A stretch of 64,000 nt of DNA from positions 62,001 through 126,000 of the forward strand of contig NZ_KE384440.1 in assembly GCF_000425725.1 (NCBI RefSeq), given 5' to 3'. This DNA comes from Halomonas halocynthiae DSM 14573. GTDB lineage: Bacteria > Pseudomonadota > Gammaproteobacteria > Pseudomonadales > Halomonadaceae. Numbering within the stretch: the first letter of the stretch is position 1; every line of letters begins with the position of its first letter. Made by a program: the position numbers and the translations under genes. The notes under the pieces were generated by a model that was not told the DNA's origin, ran no database searches, and saw only the letters and a program-made list of their open reading frames with translations. Below, one piece after another: positions 37,007 to 45,630 of the stretch.

Positions 37007-38479
37007 TTAGTGTGTGTGGACCGCTTGAGGAATCAGAGCCGCGAGGCGTGCGATTCCCTCTTCTATGCGATTGTCGGCAATCGCCGAAAAACCGAGCCGG
37101 AAGTACTCTCGGCGTGGAGAGTCGAAGAAGTGGATGTCGCCGCACTCGATCAGAATGCTTTGCTCGGCGGCTAGGCGCCTGAGCTTTTGGCAATCGAGAC
37201 CCTTAGGCCCCTTGATCCAGAAACAGGAGCCACCGTAGGTGGGAGGCAGCGCGGCGTGTGGCATGTAATGAGCGAGAGCATCTCTCATCAATTGCCAGCG
37301 TCTGTGGTACGCCTGATGCATCTGGCGTAGCAAGGCGTCGTGATAGCCGCGGTCGAGAAACAGTGCCACGGCACGTTGGTTGTTGGTTGGCGGGTGCCGC
37401 AGCATCAGGCGTCTCAGTGCTCGAGCTTCGCGAATCAAGGTGGGGTGGCCCACCATGTAGCCGAGACGTAGCCCGGGGGCCAGAGTCTTGGAGAGGCTGC
37501 CTACATAGATGACTCGTTTGTGACGGTCCAGGCTCTTGAGTGCCGGTGTAGGACTTTCCAGATAGTTGGTTTCGCTTTCGTAGTCGTCTTCGATTATCAG
37601 AAAGTTATGTATTTCGGCCATGTCCAGCAGCTTACGACGACGTTTCAGGGGCATGGTGACCGTGGTTGGTGACTGATGACTGGGCGTGGTATAGACAAGC
37701 TGGCAGCTTGTGATATCGGCCTCCAGCTGCATCCCCTGCTCATCGACCGGCAGCAGTAGAATATCATCCGTAAAGGTGCGCGCGGTGTTGTAAACATCAA
37801 CGTAGCCAGGGTTTTCCATGCCGAATCGGCGTCCGGCCTTAAGCATTAGCATGCAGGTGATCCACAGTGCTTGCTGGGCGCCAACGGTCACCAGAATCTC
37901 CTCGGGCTTGGCCCAGACTCCGCGACGAGGGAGCAGACGCTGGTGGATTTGCTCGATCAGCATTGGGTCATCGTTGTTAAGATGATCCACGGCCCAGTTG
38001 CGGATGGCCGGTACACTCATCGAGTCGCGGCTACATTCACGCCAGCGCTGGGTAGGGAATAGATCAGGGTCAATCTGGCCGTACAGGAACGGATAGTCAT
38101 AGCTGGGCCAGTCATTGGGCTTGTTGATGGTTTTCTGCTGGGAGGGGAGCATGGTCAAAAGCTCCTCCCAGGGCAGACGGTCGGCATCTATATCGTTGAG
38201 GCGTACGGGTTTTTCGGCGCGGCCCTTGAGAATCTCGGGGTTGACGAAGTAGCCGCTACGCTCCTTGGCGATCAGGTAGCCGTCATCAAGCAGCTGCTCA
38301 TAGGCTAGCATTACCGTGTTGCGAGCTACGTGCAGGTCCTTGGCTAGCTTCCGGCTTGAAGGGAGAGCTTGCTCCAGCGGCAGGTGGCCATTGAGGATGG
38401 CTCGAGCCATTTGCTCTCTGAGCTGACGCTGTAAGCTTGTCGGTAGACTTGAGTCTAGGTGAAAAAGCAACTCGCCCAT
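37007..38479 (-). CDS. tauR: MocR/GntR-type regulator with aminotransferase domain (TauR-like)
   Basis: A 490-residue regulator. The N-terminal GntR winged helix (about residues 8-75; LPSSRKLAKDLHVARNTVML) is joined to a fold-type I aminotransferase domain (about 115-485) with PLP-site residues SLSKTLAPGLRLGY (Schiff-base Lys) and IIEDDYESE. TauR of Rhodobacter, the activator of taurine genes, has this architecture, and taurine is thought to react with the bound PLP. ATG 38479 is preferred over the TTG one codon earlier. It is divergent from a TRAP transporter across 770 bp and lies inside the taurine island, which supports the TauR label. Confidence 0.78.
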   Translation of the reverse strand: MGELLFHLDSSLPTSLQRQLREQMARAILNGHLPLEQALPSSRKLAKDLHVARNTVMLAYEQLLDDGYLIAKERSGYFVNPEILKGRAEKPVRLNDIDADRLPWEELLTMLPSQQKTINKPNDWPSYDYPFLYGQIDPDLFPTQRWRECSRDSMSVPAIRNWAVDHLNNDDPMLIEQIHQRLLPRRGVWAKPEEILVTVGAQQALWITCMLMLKAGRRFGMENPGYVDVYNTARTFTDDILLLPVDEQGMQLEADITSCQLVYTTPSHQSPTTVTMPLKRRRKLLDMAEIHNFLIIEDDYESETNYLESPTPALKSLDRHKRVIYVGSLSKTLAPGLRLGYMVGHPTLIREARALRRLMLRHPPTNNQRAVALFLDRGYHDALLRQMHQAYHRRWQLMRDALAHYMPHAALPPTYGGSCFWIKGPKGLDCQKLRRLAAEQSILIECGDIHFFDSPRREYFRLGFSAIADNRIEEGIARLAALIPQAVHTH

Positions 38480-39249
38480 CAACTTTTTGCGCGAGAAGCC
38501 CCATATCTTCCGAGTGGGGAGGGATAGCGTGTTGTCCGCAAGGACAACCCTAGTCTCGCTTCCTTTTTTGTTGGCTACCTATGCAGTGAGTGGTGCGTTC
38601 AGTATCCATGGCTAAGCCCATCTGAAAATATCGATTCTATCCAACGTCGGAATTAAGAAGGGTTGATGGGGTGGACGTTCGACCATGTGCGGCCTGTCTA
38701 CAGCCAAGGCTTTGCTATCTTACTTACCGATGCGTTTTATTGAAAGGCATGAAACACATCATTCAGGCGTAAAAAACACAGGTAAACTGTAGGTATTACC
38801 AGTGTCTGCACTTTTGTATCGCAACGCTTCAGATAAAATCAGCCAAAATGCGCGGAATCGTTAACATCCGTTGGGGTCGTGAGCTTTCCAGCGAACATAG
38901 TACTGTCGCCATGCTTAAGGGCTCTCGGGTGGTGTTTCATCAATTTTTTTGTTCAAGGAGAGGTGCTCCCCCTGATCTCCATAGCTGCACAGGGTATAGT
39001 GCCGGCATCAGGGGGCGCCCAATAGCGTAAGATATTTAGGTGTTTGATTTTAAATGATATATTAAGTTTGTCAGTTGCAACTGGACCAAAGGGTTGGGTG
39101 ATATTGGTACTAGTTCGTAACTTACTAAGTGCGTAAAAACAAAAAGTAGGAAGTTGGTAAGCCTTATATTTTTAAAAAAGCTTGTTGAACTGGCTTTTTA
39201 AAAACAGCCTTTCCTGTCATCAAAGACAATAATAAAATTGGAGTTTTTC
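38480..39249. promoter_or_regulatory. Long divergent regulatory region between tauR-like gene and TRAP transporter
   Basis: About 770 bp with no supported gene. Near the tauR side is a perfect inverted repeat GTTGTCC-GCAA-GGACAAC (38531-38548). Near the TRAP side the sequence becomes AT-rich, with CTGGACCAAA at 39081-39090 and a related TTGGTACTAG at 39104-39113. The former resembles, from memory, the direct-repeat box described for Rhodobacter TauR (CTGGACYTAA). A 60-codon open frame at 38848 is not called. Confidence 0.45.
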
Positions 39250-40263
39250 ATGCATATTCAAAAACTGGTCCTTCCCATGGCGGTATCTGCGGTTAGCCTT
39301 GCGTTGAGCGGTAACGCGCTGGCCGAGACTTGGAAAATGGCAGTCGGCGACGCCGCCGGCGGTACCCAGTACGAGCTTGGCAAAGCCTTTGCAGAGTTGA
39401 TCGAAGAGAAAACCGGTGGCGATGTGACCGTCGATCTCTTCCCCAACGGCCAGTTGGGCAGCGAGCAGGACACCGTAAACAACGCCAGCATGGGCTTGCT
39501 GGACCTGTCGATCGTCGCTATCAACAATATCACTCCGTTCTCGCCGACCGTGGGAGTGCTGACACTGCCCTATGTTATCCAAGGGCTCGAGGACGCTAAG
39601 ACGTTGACTCAGGGAGAGATTGGCGAAGAGCTGGCGGAGAATACCATTCGAGATGCTGGGGTGCGCCTTCTCGGTTGGGCCTATTCCGGCTGCCGTCGTC
39701 TGACCAACTCCGCTCGTCCGGTGGCGGAGCCTGCCGATCTCGATGGCCTAGTTATTCGGGTACCCAAGAATGAGATCATGATTTCTGCCTACCAGTCCTG
39801 GGGAGTCAATCCTAACCCGTTGGCGTGGTCGGAAACCTTCACCGCCCTGCAGCAGGGCGTGGTCGATGGTCAGGATAACCCCTATATCACCATCGATGCT
39901 ATGAAGTTCTATGAGGTACAGGAGTATGTCACCGACAGCTGTTACGTTTTCTCGCTGGAGCCGTTGATCATCGGCGAGGGACAGTTCCAGAGTCTGAGCC
40001 CAGAGCTTCAAATGGCTGTACTTGAGGCCGGTAAAGAAGCTACCGAGCATAGCTACAACTACCTGGTGGAACGTGAAGAAGCCATCAAGGAGAGCCTGGT
40101 AGAAGAGCACGGCATGAAGATCGTTGAGCCTGCCAACGACGAACAGGAGTGGATCGAGCTTGCTACTGGTATCTGGCCCGATTTCTACGACAGCATTGGC
40201 GGCAAGGAAAAGTTGGATGAGGTGCTCGCGACACTGGGTCGTGAGTCCGCTCCGGAGCAGTGA
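39250..40263 (+). CDS. TRAP transporter solute-binding protein (DctP/TauK type)
   Basis: A 337-residue periplasmic DctP-family binding protein with a Sec signal peptide (MHIQKLVLPMAVSAVSLALS, cleavage after ALA). Family residues include PNGQLGSEQD, the substrate-carboxylate/sulfonate-binding Arg region LDGLVIRVPKN and WSETFTALQQGVVDGQDNP. ATG 39250 has GGAG 6 nt upstream. It opens a dctP-dctQ-dctM-usp cluster opposite the tauR-like regulator, so taurine or another C2 sulfonate is the best guess for substrate, as in the TauKLM system of Rhodobacter. Confidence 0.88.
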   Translation: MHIQKLVLPMAVSAVSLALSGNALAETWKMAVGDAAGGTQYELGKAFAELIEEKTGGDVTVDLFPNGQLGSEQDTVNNASMGLLDLSIVAINNITPFSPTVGVLTLPYVIQGLEDAKTLTQGEIGEELAENTIRDAGVRLLGWAYSGCRRLTNSARPVAEPADLDGLVIRVPKNEIMISAYQSWGVNPNPLAWSETFTALQQGVVDGQDNPYITIDAMKFYEVQEYVTDSCYVFSLEPLIIGEGQFQSLSPELQMAVLEAGKEATEHSYNYLVEREEAIKESLVEEHGMKIVEPANDEQEWIELATGIWPDFYDSIGGKEKLDEVLATLGRESAPEQ

Positions 40264-40293
40264 TCCTGGCTTTGTCATGACGGCGTGAAACGC

Positions 40294-40323
40294 CCCCTAC
40301 TCCGATCGTGATCTGGGGTAGGG
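40294..40323 (+). promoter_or_regulatory. Hairpin between dctP and dctQ
   Basis: An inverted repeat (CCCTAC-TCC-GATC paired with GATC-TGG-GTAGGG) lies 30 nt after the dctP stop. Such hairpins commonly protect or partly terminate the message, so that binding protein exceeds the membrane subunits. Confidence 0.6.
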
Positions 40324-40361
40324 TTGTTCCTAGAAAGTTCTCGCCTCAGGGGGTCAGCTTA

Positions 40362-40922
40362 ATGAAACACTGTCTCAAGATAATCGATAATCTGGAGAAC
40401 TATCTCTGTCAGTTTCTCCTGATATCTTTCGTGGCGTTGCTTTTCGCACAGATCCTTTTGCGCAACCTGTTCAGTTACTCGTTGCCATGGGGTGATGAAT
40501 TGGCGACATATGCTTTTGTTTGGTTTGCCTATCTTGGTGCGGTATATGCCACCAAGATGTCGGCACACAACCGTGTGACATTCCAGTTCAAGTTTCTTCC
40601 ACGCTGGGTGGAGAAAGTTTGCGGTCTCTTGACTGACCTGATTTGGATTGGATTCAATGCTGTATTTATTTATATGAGCTATGACTTCGTCTTCAACAAA
40701 ATGAATCTGTTCTGGAAGTCTCAGACCCTGGGCGTTCCGATGAAGTATTTTTATCTAATTCTTCCAGTCGCCTTTGCTGCCATGACCATCCGTATTCTTC
40801 AAAATAACTATCTAAAGTTTGTCAAGAAGGTAGATGTCGTCGACCCCGAGTCCAAGGAAGTCGAAAAACTCAAAAGTACCGGTAATGAAGTACAAGATGT
40901 ACCGGAAGGTCGGGAGAAATAG
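40362..40922 (+). CDS. TRAP transporter small membrane subunit (DctQ/TauL type)
   Basis: A 186-residue protein with four membrane helices and the DctQ motif region LPWGDELATYAFVWFAYLGA (about residues 39-58). It forms the small integral-membrane partner of the DctM permease. ATG 40362 lies 8-12 nt after AGGGGG; the longer frame from 40308 is rejected. The tail is charged, Lys/Glu-rich. It ends 2 nt before dctM, so translation is coupled. Confidence 0.9.
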   Translation: MKHCLKIIDNLENYLCQFLLISFVALLFAQILLRNLFSYSLPWGDELATYAFVWFAYLGAVYATKMSAHNRVTFQFKFLPRWVEKVCGLLTDLIWIGFNAVFIYMSYDFVFNKMNLFWKSQTLGVPMKYFYLILPVAFAAMTIRILQNNYLKFVKKVDVVDPESKEVEKLKSTGNEVQDVPEGREK

Positions 40923-40924
40923 GA

Positions 40925-42265
40925 ATGGATACGACGATTATTTATGTCCTGTTTGGGGTCTTCTTTCTGCTGCTGATCCTAGGTGCCCCGATCACTGTCT
41001 CCCTGGGTGTCGCGGCACTGGCGACCTATATCAGCCTTGGGGAAAACCCCATGGCGTTTGTACAGATCGCTTTCACCTCGGTAGGGGCCTTTCCGTTGAT
41101 GGCTTTGCCGGCGTTTATTCTTGCCGGGGCATTGATGGAGGCCGCGGGAATCTCCAAGCGGCTAGTAGATATTGCCGAGGCCTTTGCTGGCCCAGTGACC
41201 GGCGGGCTGGCTGCGGCTACGGTGTTTGCCTGCATGTTCTTCGGTGCGATCTCAGGCTCCGGCCCCGCCACTACCGCTGCGGTAGGCATGCTGATGATTC
41301 CGGCCATGGCCAATCGTGGCTATGATCGAGGATACGCCTCGGCCATCACTGCCTCCTCGGGTGGCTTGGGTGTTGTGATACCCCCCTCGATCCCCATGGT
41401 GATCTTCGGTATATCGGGGATGGGCCTGCAGCCACCGCCGGAGGCTGTCGCTGAGCATGGCGTCTTTCAGACACTCTCTATTCCCAAGCTGTTCATCGCT
41501 GGCATTCTGCCTGGCGTGGTGATTGCCGGCTGTCTCTTGAGTATCAACTATTTTATTTCACGTAAGCGTGGCTATCGTGGATTGACGGATCACTGGTCGT
41601 GGTCTCAGGTACGCAGCACCCTGCGCAAGGGTATATGGTCGATGCTGGCTCCGATCATCATCCTGGGTGGCATCTACACCGGCCTGTTTACGCCGACCGA
41701 GTCGGCCGTGGTCGCGATTGCTTACACGCTGATTGTCGGGATCTTCCTGCACAAGGAGCTGGCGTGGAGGCCTGCACTCCGGACTCTGGAGACCACTACC
41801 TGGATCACCGGTCGTGTGTTGCTGATACTGTTCACGGCTACCGTATTCGGGCGTCTGTTGGTAGAGCAGCGGGTGCCAGCCTATATTGCTGAGGGGATGC
41901 TGAGCTTTACTGACAATATCTACCTTATCTGGGGCATGGTCATCTTTTTCCTGCTGTTTGTGGGCATGTTCATGGAAACGCTGGCGGCGATCATGATTCT
42001 GACGCCGGTGCTGCTGCCCATCATGTACATGCTCGGGATGGACCCGGTGCATGTGGGAATCGTGGTGGTCTGTGCCCTGGCGATTGGCTTTCAGACGCCG
42101 CCACTGGGTGAGAACCTGTTCGTCGCTTCGGGTATTGGAGGAGCGTCGATCGAGGAGATATCGCTCAAGGCGCTGCCCTTTGCCGGTGCTTCGGTCGTGG
42201 CCCTCTTTATCATTGCCTATTTCCCGCAGATATCACTGTGGTTACCCAGTCTACTGGGTTACTGA
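40925..42265 (+). CDS. TRAP transporter large permease (DctM/TauM type)
   Basis: A 446-residue polytopic permease of the DctM family, with about twelve hydrophobic segments. The conserved glycine- and proline-rich segments are visible: MFFGAISGSGPATTAAVG, GGLGVVIPPSIPMVIFG and VCALAIGFQTPPLGENLFV. It couples Na+ influx to uptake of the ligand delivered by DctP. It lies in the dctP-dctQ-dctM-usp unit. Confidence 0.93.
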   Translation: MDTTIIYVLFGVFFLLLILGAPITVSLGVAALATYISLGENPMAFVQIAFTSVGAFPLMALPAFILAGALMEAAGISKRLVDIAEAFAGPVTGGLAAATVFACMFFGAISGSGPATTAAVGMLMIPAMANRGYDRGYASAITASSGGLGVVIPPSIPMVIFGISGMGLQPPPEAVAEHGVFQTLSIPKLFIAGILPGVVIAGCLLSINYFISRKRGYRGLTDHWSWSQVRSTLRKGIWSMLAPIIILGGIYTGLFTPTESAVVAIAYTLIVGIFLHKELAWRPALRTLETTTWITGRVLLILFTATVFGRLLVEQRVPAYIAEGMLSFTDNIYLIWGMVIFFLLFVGMFMETLAAIMILTPVLLPIMYMLGMDPVHVGIVVVCALAIGFQTPPLGENLFVASGIGGASIEEISLKALPFAGASVVALFIIAYFPQISLWLPSLLGY

Positions 42266-42322
42266 TCAGTCCACGATGAGCCGCTACTGGGTCACGATGC
42301 CGGTGGCGGCCGAGGAGGAAGC

Positions 42323-42811
42323 ATGAGTCATGGTATCGAACGCATCCTGTGCTGCGTGGGCTTACGCGCGGATAGCGACTACGTGTTGCACCAGGCAGTG
42401 TTCCTGGCACTGGCCACACAGGCCGAGTTGCATATTCTGCATGCGGTTAAGGCATTTCCCGATGAAATGAGAAATACACTGAAGGTTAATATTCGCGACC
42501 GTGACGTACTGAATACGTTAATGGAACAGCGTGCCGTGCAGGCTCAAGGTGAGCTGGAAGCCAAGCTCGCTACCTTCTGGCAACGCCATCCGGATCTGCA
42601 TGAGACCTTTTGCGATCGTCAGATAAGCAGCACCGTGCTGGAGGGCTATCCGGCGTCGGTGATTTCCCATTTCGCCAGCCGGGGGAATTTTGACATGATC
42701 GTGATGGCCGCCAACAAGCGCAGATTTTCTGCCAACTACGCGGGTAAGGTAACCAAGGGAGTGATTAAGCGGGCTAAGGTTCCAGTAGTGGTGGTGCCTA
42801 GGAGTCCTTGA
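42323..42811 (+). CDS. UspA-family protein linked to the TRAP transporter (TeaD-like)
   Basis: A 162-residue universal-stress-protein domain, co-directional and 57 nt downstream of dctM. The arrangement equals teaABCD of Halomonas elongata, where the Usp protein TeaD regulates an ectoine TRAP transporter. The expected ATP-binding G-2x-G-9x-G pattern is poorly kept: the region reads MAANKRRFSANYAGKVTKG, with the first glycines absent, so nucleotide binding is doubtful. It is likely a modulator of transporter activity. Confidence 0.82.
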   Translation: MSHGIERILCCVGLRADSDYVLHQAVFLALATQAELHILHAVKAFPDEMRNTLKVNIRDRDVLNTLMEQRAVQAQGELEAKLATFWQRHPDLHETFCDRQISSTVLEGYPASVISHFASRGNFDMIVMAANKRRFSANYAGKVTKGVIKRAKVPVVVVPRSP

Positions 42812-42878
42812 TACTTAGTGCCCAAGTCATTGGCTGTACGTTGGTTGAGTACCTGGCCCCATATTGCTGAGGGAGCGG

Positions 42879-43661
42879 CTATGCCCATAGGGTATCCTGA
42901 AGTTCCGATGCAATACGCCGCATCAGCGGCGCCCATTCCTTCAGGCTTTCGGTAGTGTGGCGCAGGCAAGGGGCATGCACGGCCAGCGAGGCCTGGATGC
43001 GTCCTGCCTGGTCATAGACGGGTACTGCCACGGCGACCATGCCCTGAATGAACTCTTCATCGTCGGTGCTTAGCTCCTGGTCGACAATCGTCTCCAGGCG
43101 CGACTCGAGGTCGTCGACGGTGGTGGCGGTGTAAGGAGTGTGGGCATCCAATGTCAGATGCTGGATGAGTGAGCGTCGCTGATGGGGTGGTATCAGCGCC
43201 AGGAACAGCTTGCCGCTGGCAGTGCAGTGAATCGGTAGGTGGGAACCGGGCGACAGTTGGATGCGTACCGGCCAGTTGGTCTCGACACGCTCGTAGTACA
43301 TGATCTCATGGCCGTCGAGCAGTGTCAGGTTGCAGGTTTCGCCGATTTCATCGGCCAGGCGCTTGAGCAGGATTCGCCGTGGAGCTTTCAGCCGCTCGTT
43401 GGAGAGCACCCCCATGGCGATGCGGTGGAGACGCCCGCCGGGCAGCAAGTGGCGGCCTTCCAGGTCGCGTATCACGAACTCCTGCTCCTCGAGTTGCTTG
43501 AGCAGGCGATGCAGAGTCGGTTTGGGAATCTCCAGGTGACGTTCCAGCTCCGTGGCACTCATGCCGTGAGGGGCCGTGGAGATGGCCTCGAGCAGTGACA
43601 GGCCTCGCTGGAGAGTAGAATTGGTTGTATTACGACGTGAGGTGGAGCTGTCGGTCGACAT
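42879..43661 (-). CDS. IclR-family transcriptional regulator, probable regulator of the TRAP/GMC sulfonate genes
   Basis: A 260-residue IclR protein with an N-terminal winged helix (about residues 14-75; LEIPKPTLHRLLKQLE) and a C-terminal effector domain (about 88-255; GETCNLTLLDGHEIMYYERVE, IHCTASGKLFLA, TDDEEFIQGMVAVAVPV). It is paralogous to the IclR at 19116-19937. It is last in the minus-strand run dctP-dctQ-dctM-iclR, which is divergent from the GMC oxidoreductase. The 46989-47057 region holds inverted repeats around the GMC promoter, which are its likely operators. Confidence 0.9.
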   Translation of the reverse strand: MSTDSSTSRRNTTNSTLQRGLSLLEAISTAPHGMSATELERHLEIPKPTLHRLLKQLEEQEFVIRDLEGRHLLPGGRLHRIAMGVLSNERLKAPRRILLKRLADEIGETCNLTLLDGHEIMYYERVETNWPVRIQLSPGSHLPIHCTASGKLFLALIPPHQRRSLIQHLTLDAHTPYTATTVDDLESRLETIVDQELSTDDEEFIQGMVAVAVPVYDQAGRIQASLAVHAPCLRHTTESLKEWAPLMRRIASELQDTLWA

Positions 43662-43710
43662 ATTTAAGCCTCGTTGACAGAAAGCGGCAGTAAGTGAGCA
43701 TGATAACGCG

Positions 43711-43738
43711 ACAAGCCCGAAGGGGCTTGCCGCATTTG
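43711..43738 (-). terminator. Hairpin after the second dctM gene
   Basis: A stable inverted repeat CAAGCCC/GGGCTTG, with a UUCG-type loop when read on the minus strand, sits 13-40 nt after the dctM stop and before iclR. There is no T-run, so it may attenuate rather than end transcription into iclR. Confidence 0.55.
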
Positions 43739-43750
43739 CATTTACCGAGG

Positions 43751-45025
43751 TTAGCCAACCAAGGCCAGAGATAGTGCCGGCCAGAGGGAGATCGCAATCC
43801 AGCAGGTGATCAGGGCGATGAAGTAGGGAATCACGAACTTCACCAGGCGTAGGTAGGGGATGCCCGTAATGCTGCTGGCCACATAGAGATTGAGGCCGAA
43901 AGGCGGCGTGACAAAGCCAATAGCGGCTCCCACTAGGAAGATCACCGCGAAGTGAACCGGGTCGACGCCCGCATTCTGGGCTACGGGCGCGAGAATCGGT
44001 GCCAGGATGATGGTGACAGGCAGGCTCTCCAAGATCATTCCCGCCATCAGGATCATCAGCATGCAGGCGCCGAGGATCACATAGTAGTTGCCGAGTCCGC
44101 TGAGTATCTCCTCGAGTGCCTGGCCTGCACCTAACACCGATAACAGCTGCTGCATGACCACCGAGATGGCGATCAGGGGCGCCAGCATGCCAGCGATCTG
44201 TCCCGAGCGCAGCATGATGCTAGGCAAGGCAGTGAAGCGGATCTCGCGGGTGATGAGCAGGCCCGCCACTAGGGTGAAGCCCACGGTGATGGCGGCGGCT
44301 TCGGTGGGTGAGAACTTACCCGAGTAAATTCCATAGAGCACCACGCCGATGGTGGCAAAGCCCAGGTAGGCACGGCGTGCGAAGCGGGCGCTGGTCCCGA
44401 TCTTGAAGGGAATCAGGGTGCCCCAGCCATGGCGTTTGGCCACCAGATGACAGGCCGCCATCATTCCGAACACCATCATGGCGCCGGGAACCATGCCGGC
44501 AATGAACAGGTCACTTATCGACAGGTTCATCATGAAGCCATAGACAATGAAGATGATGCTTGGCGGGATGATGATGCCGACGGTGCCCCCCGAAGCGGCG
44601 GTAGCAGCGGAGAATCGCTCATCGTAGCCGTTCTTGATCATTTCGGGCTGCATGATGGAGCCAATGGTCGCGGTAGTGCCGGCATTGGAACCGGAGATAG
44701 CGGCAAACAGACCGCAGGCACCCAGCGTGGCCATGCCCATCCCGCCACGCAGCCAGCCAAGCACCGAATAGGCGAAGTCGGATAGACGCTTGGCAATGCC
44801 GGCAGCGTTTATCAAGTCGCCGGTTAGGATGAATAGGGGAAGGGCCAGCAGGCCAAAGAAGCTCAGGCCCTGGAACAGGGTGACGCCGATGTTGGCCAGA
44901 GTGAAGTCGATCACCATGCTGGTGCCGACGGTCCACAGGCCAATGACCAGAAATATCGGCACGCCGAGCAGGAAGATAGTGGTGCAACCGGCCGTGACCA
45001 GGCCGATCATGATTCCGTCTGTCAT
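43751..45025 (-). CDS. TRAP transporter large permease (DctM), second system
   Basis: A 424-residue DctM permease with typical segments GLFAAISGSNAGTTATIGS, GGTVGIIIPPSIIFIVYG and GAAIGFVTPPFGLNLYV. The start is ATG 45025 with GGAG upstream; the open frame reaches further to 45295, but that part overlaps dctQ and is not conserved. It forms the Na+-coupled uptake channel with the genes just upstream. Substrate by context: isethionate or another C2 sulfonate. Confidence 0.92.
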   Translation of the reverse strand: MTDGIMIGLVTAGCTTIFLLGVPIFLVIGLWTVGTSMVIDFTLANIGVTLFQGLSFFGLLALPLFILTGDLINAAGIAKRLSDFAYSVLGWLRGGMGMATLGACGLFAAISGSNAGTTATIGSIMQPEMIKNGYDERFSAATAASGGTVGIIIPPSIIFIVYGFMMNLSISDLFIAGMVPGAMMVFGMMAACHLVAKRHGWGTLIPFKIGTSARFARRAYLGFATIGVVLYGIYSGKFSPTEAAAITVGFTLVAGLLITREIRFTALPSIMLRSGQIAGMLAPLIAISVVMQQLLSVLGAGQALEEILSGLGNYYVILGACMLMILMAGMILESLPVTIILAPILAPVAQNAGVDPVHFAVIFLVGAAIGFVTPPFGLNLYVASSITGIPYLRLVKFVIPYFIALITCWIAISLWPALSLALVG

Positions 45026-45036
45026 GTCAAGATCTC

Positions 45037-45630
45037 CTAGTCCATGATCGAGGGTTGCAGGTTGAAGGGATCGCGGCGCCTGAAGCGGCACACATCGACA
45101 AACAGGTTCTGTAGCACGCGGATGATGATCAGTACCCAAGCCAGGGGGGTGGCGAGGTAGAACCACCACTGCATGACATTGTTCGTGCCGGGCACGATGG
45201 CGAAGTTCATATGCGCTAGCTGCACCTGGTCGATGGTGAAGTTGATCACCAGAGCGCCGAAGGCGATCCATAGAACGGCGTCCAGAATCTGGCATAGAAA
45301 CTGGCCGATATAAGGCAGACGCATGCGAATTTCATTGAGTGACAGATGAGTGCGTTGCTTGACGTTGAGCGAGGCACCGAACCAGGTCAGCCACAGGAAC
45401 AGCAGTACCGGAATGCTGGTGCTCCAGGGAGCCTGCAGGTTGAAAAAGAAGCGCCGGATGACCTCGACGAAGATAACCCCCGCCATGCCGCTGTAGGCGA
45501 TCAAGATGATGACCTTTTCCAAATGGTCATCGACCCACTTCAATGGCACTAGCCAAGCCGGCAGTCGGCGGTGGGGAGGGGCGCCCGCAGGCGCTCCCTG
45601 TGGAGTATCGGAGAAGTCATGGGCAGTCAT
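45037..45630 (-). CDS. TRAP transporter small membrane subunit (DctQ), second system
   Basis: A 197-residue four-helix DctQ protein with a hydrophilic Pro/Ala-rich N terminus of about 30 residues. The region ILIAYSGMAGVIFVEVIRRF matches the family. ATG 45630 overlaps the dctP stop by one base (TAATG), with GGAGGG upstream. It ends 11 nt before the dctM start. Confidence 0.9.
   Translation of the reverse strand: MTAHDFSDTPQGAPAGAPPHRRLPAWLVPLKWVDDHLEKVIILIAYSGMAGVIFVEVIRRFFFNLQAPWSTSIPVLLFLWLTWFGASLNVKQRTHLSLNEIRMRLPYIGQFLCQILDAVLWIAFGALVINFTIDQVQLAHMNFAIVPGTNNVMQWWFYLATPLAWVLIIIRVLQNLFVDVCRFRRRDPFNLQPSIMD

Noticed and set aside
45026-45295. A longer start for the second dctM extending to 45295
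   Set aside because: It overlaps dctQ, encodes an Arg/His-rich non-conserved tail, and ATG 45025 has a proper ribosome binding site.
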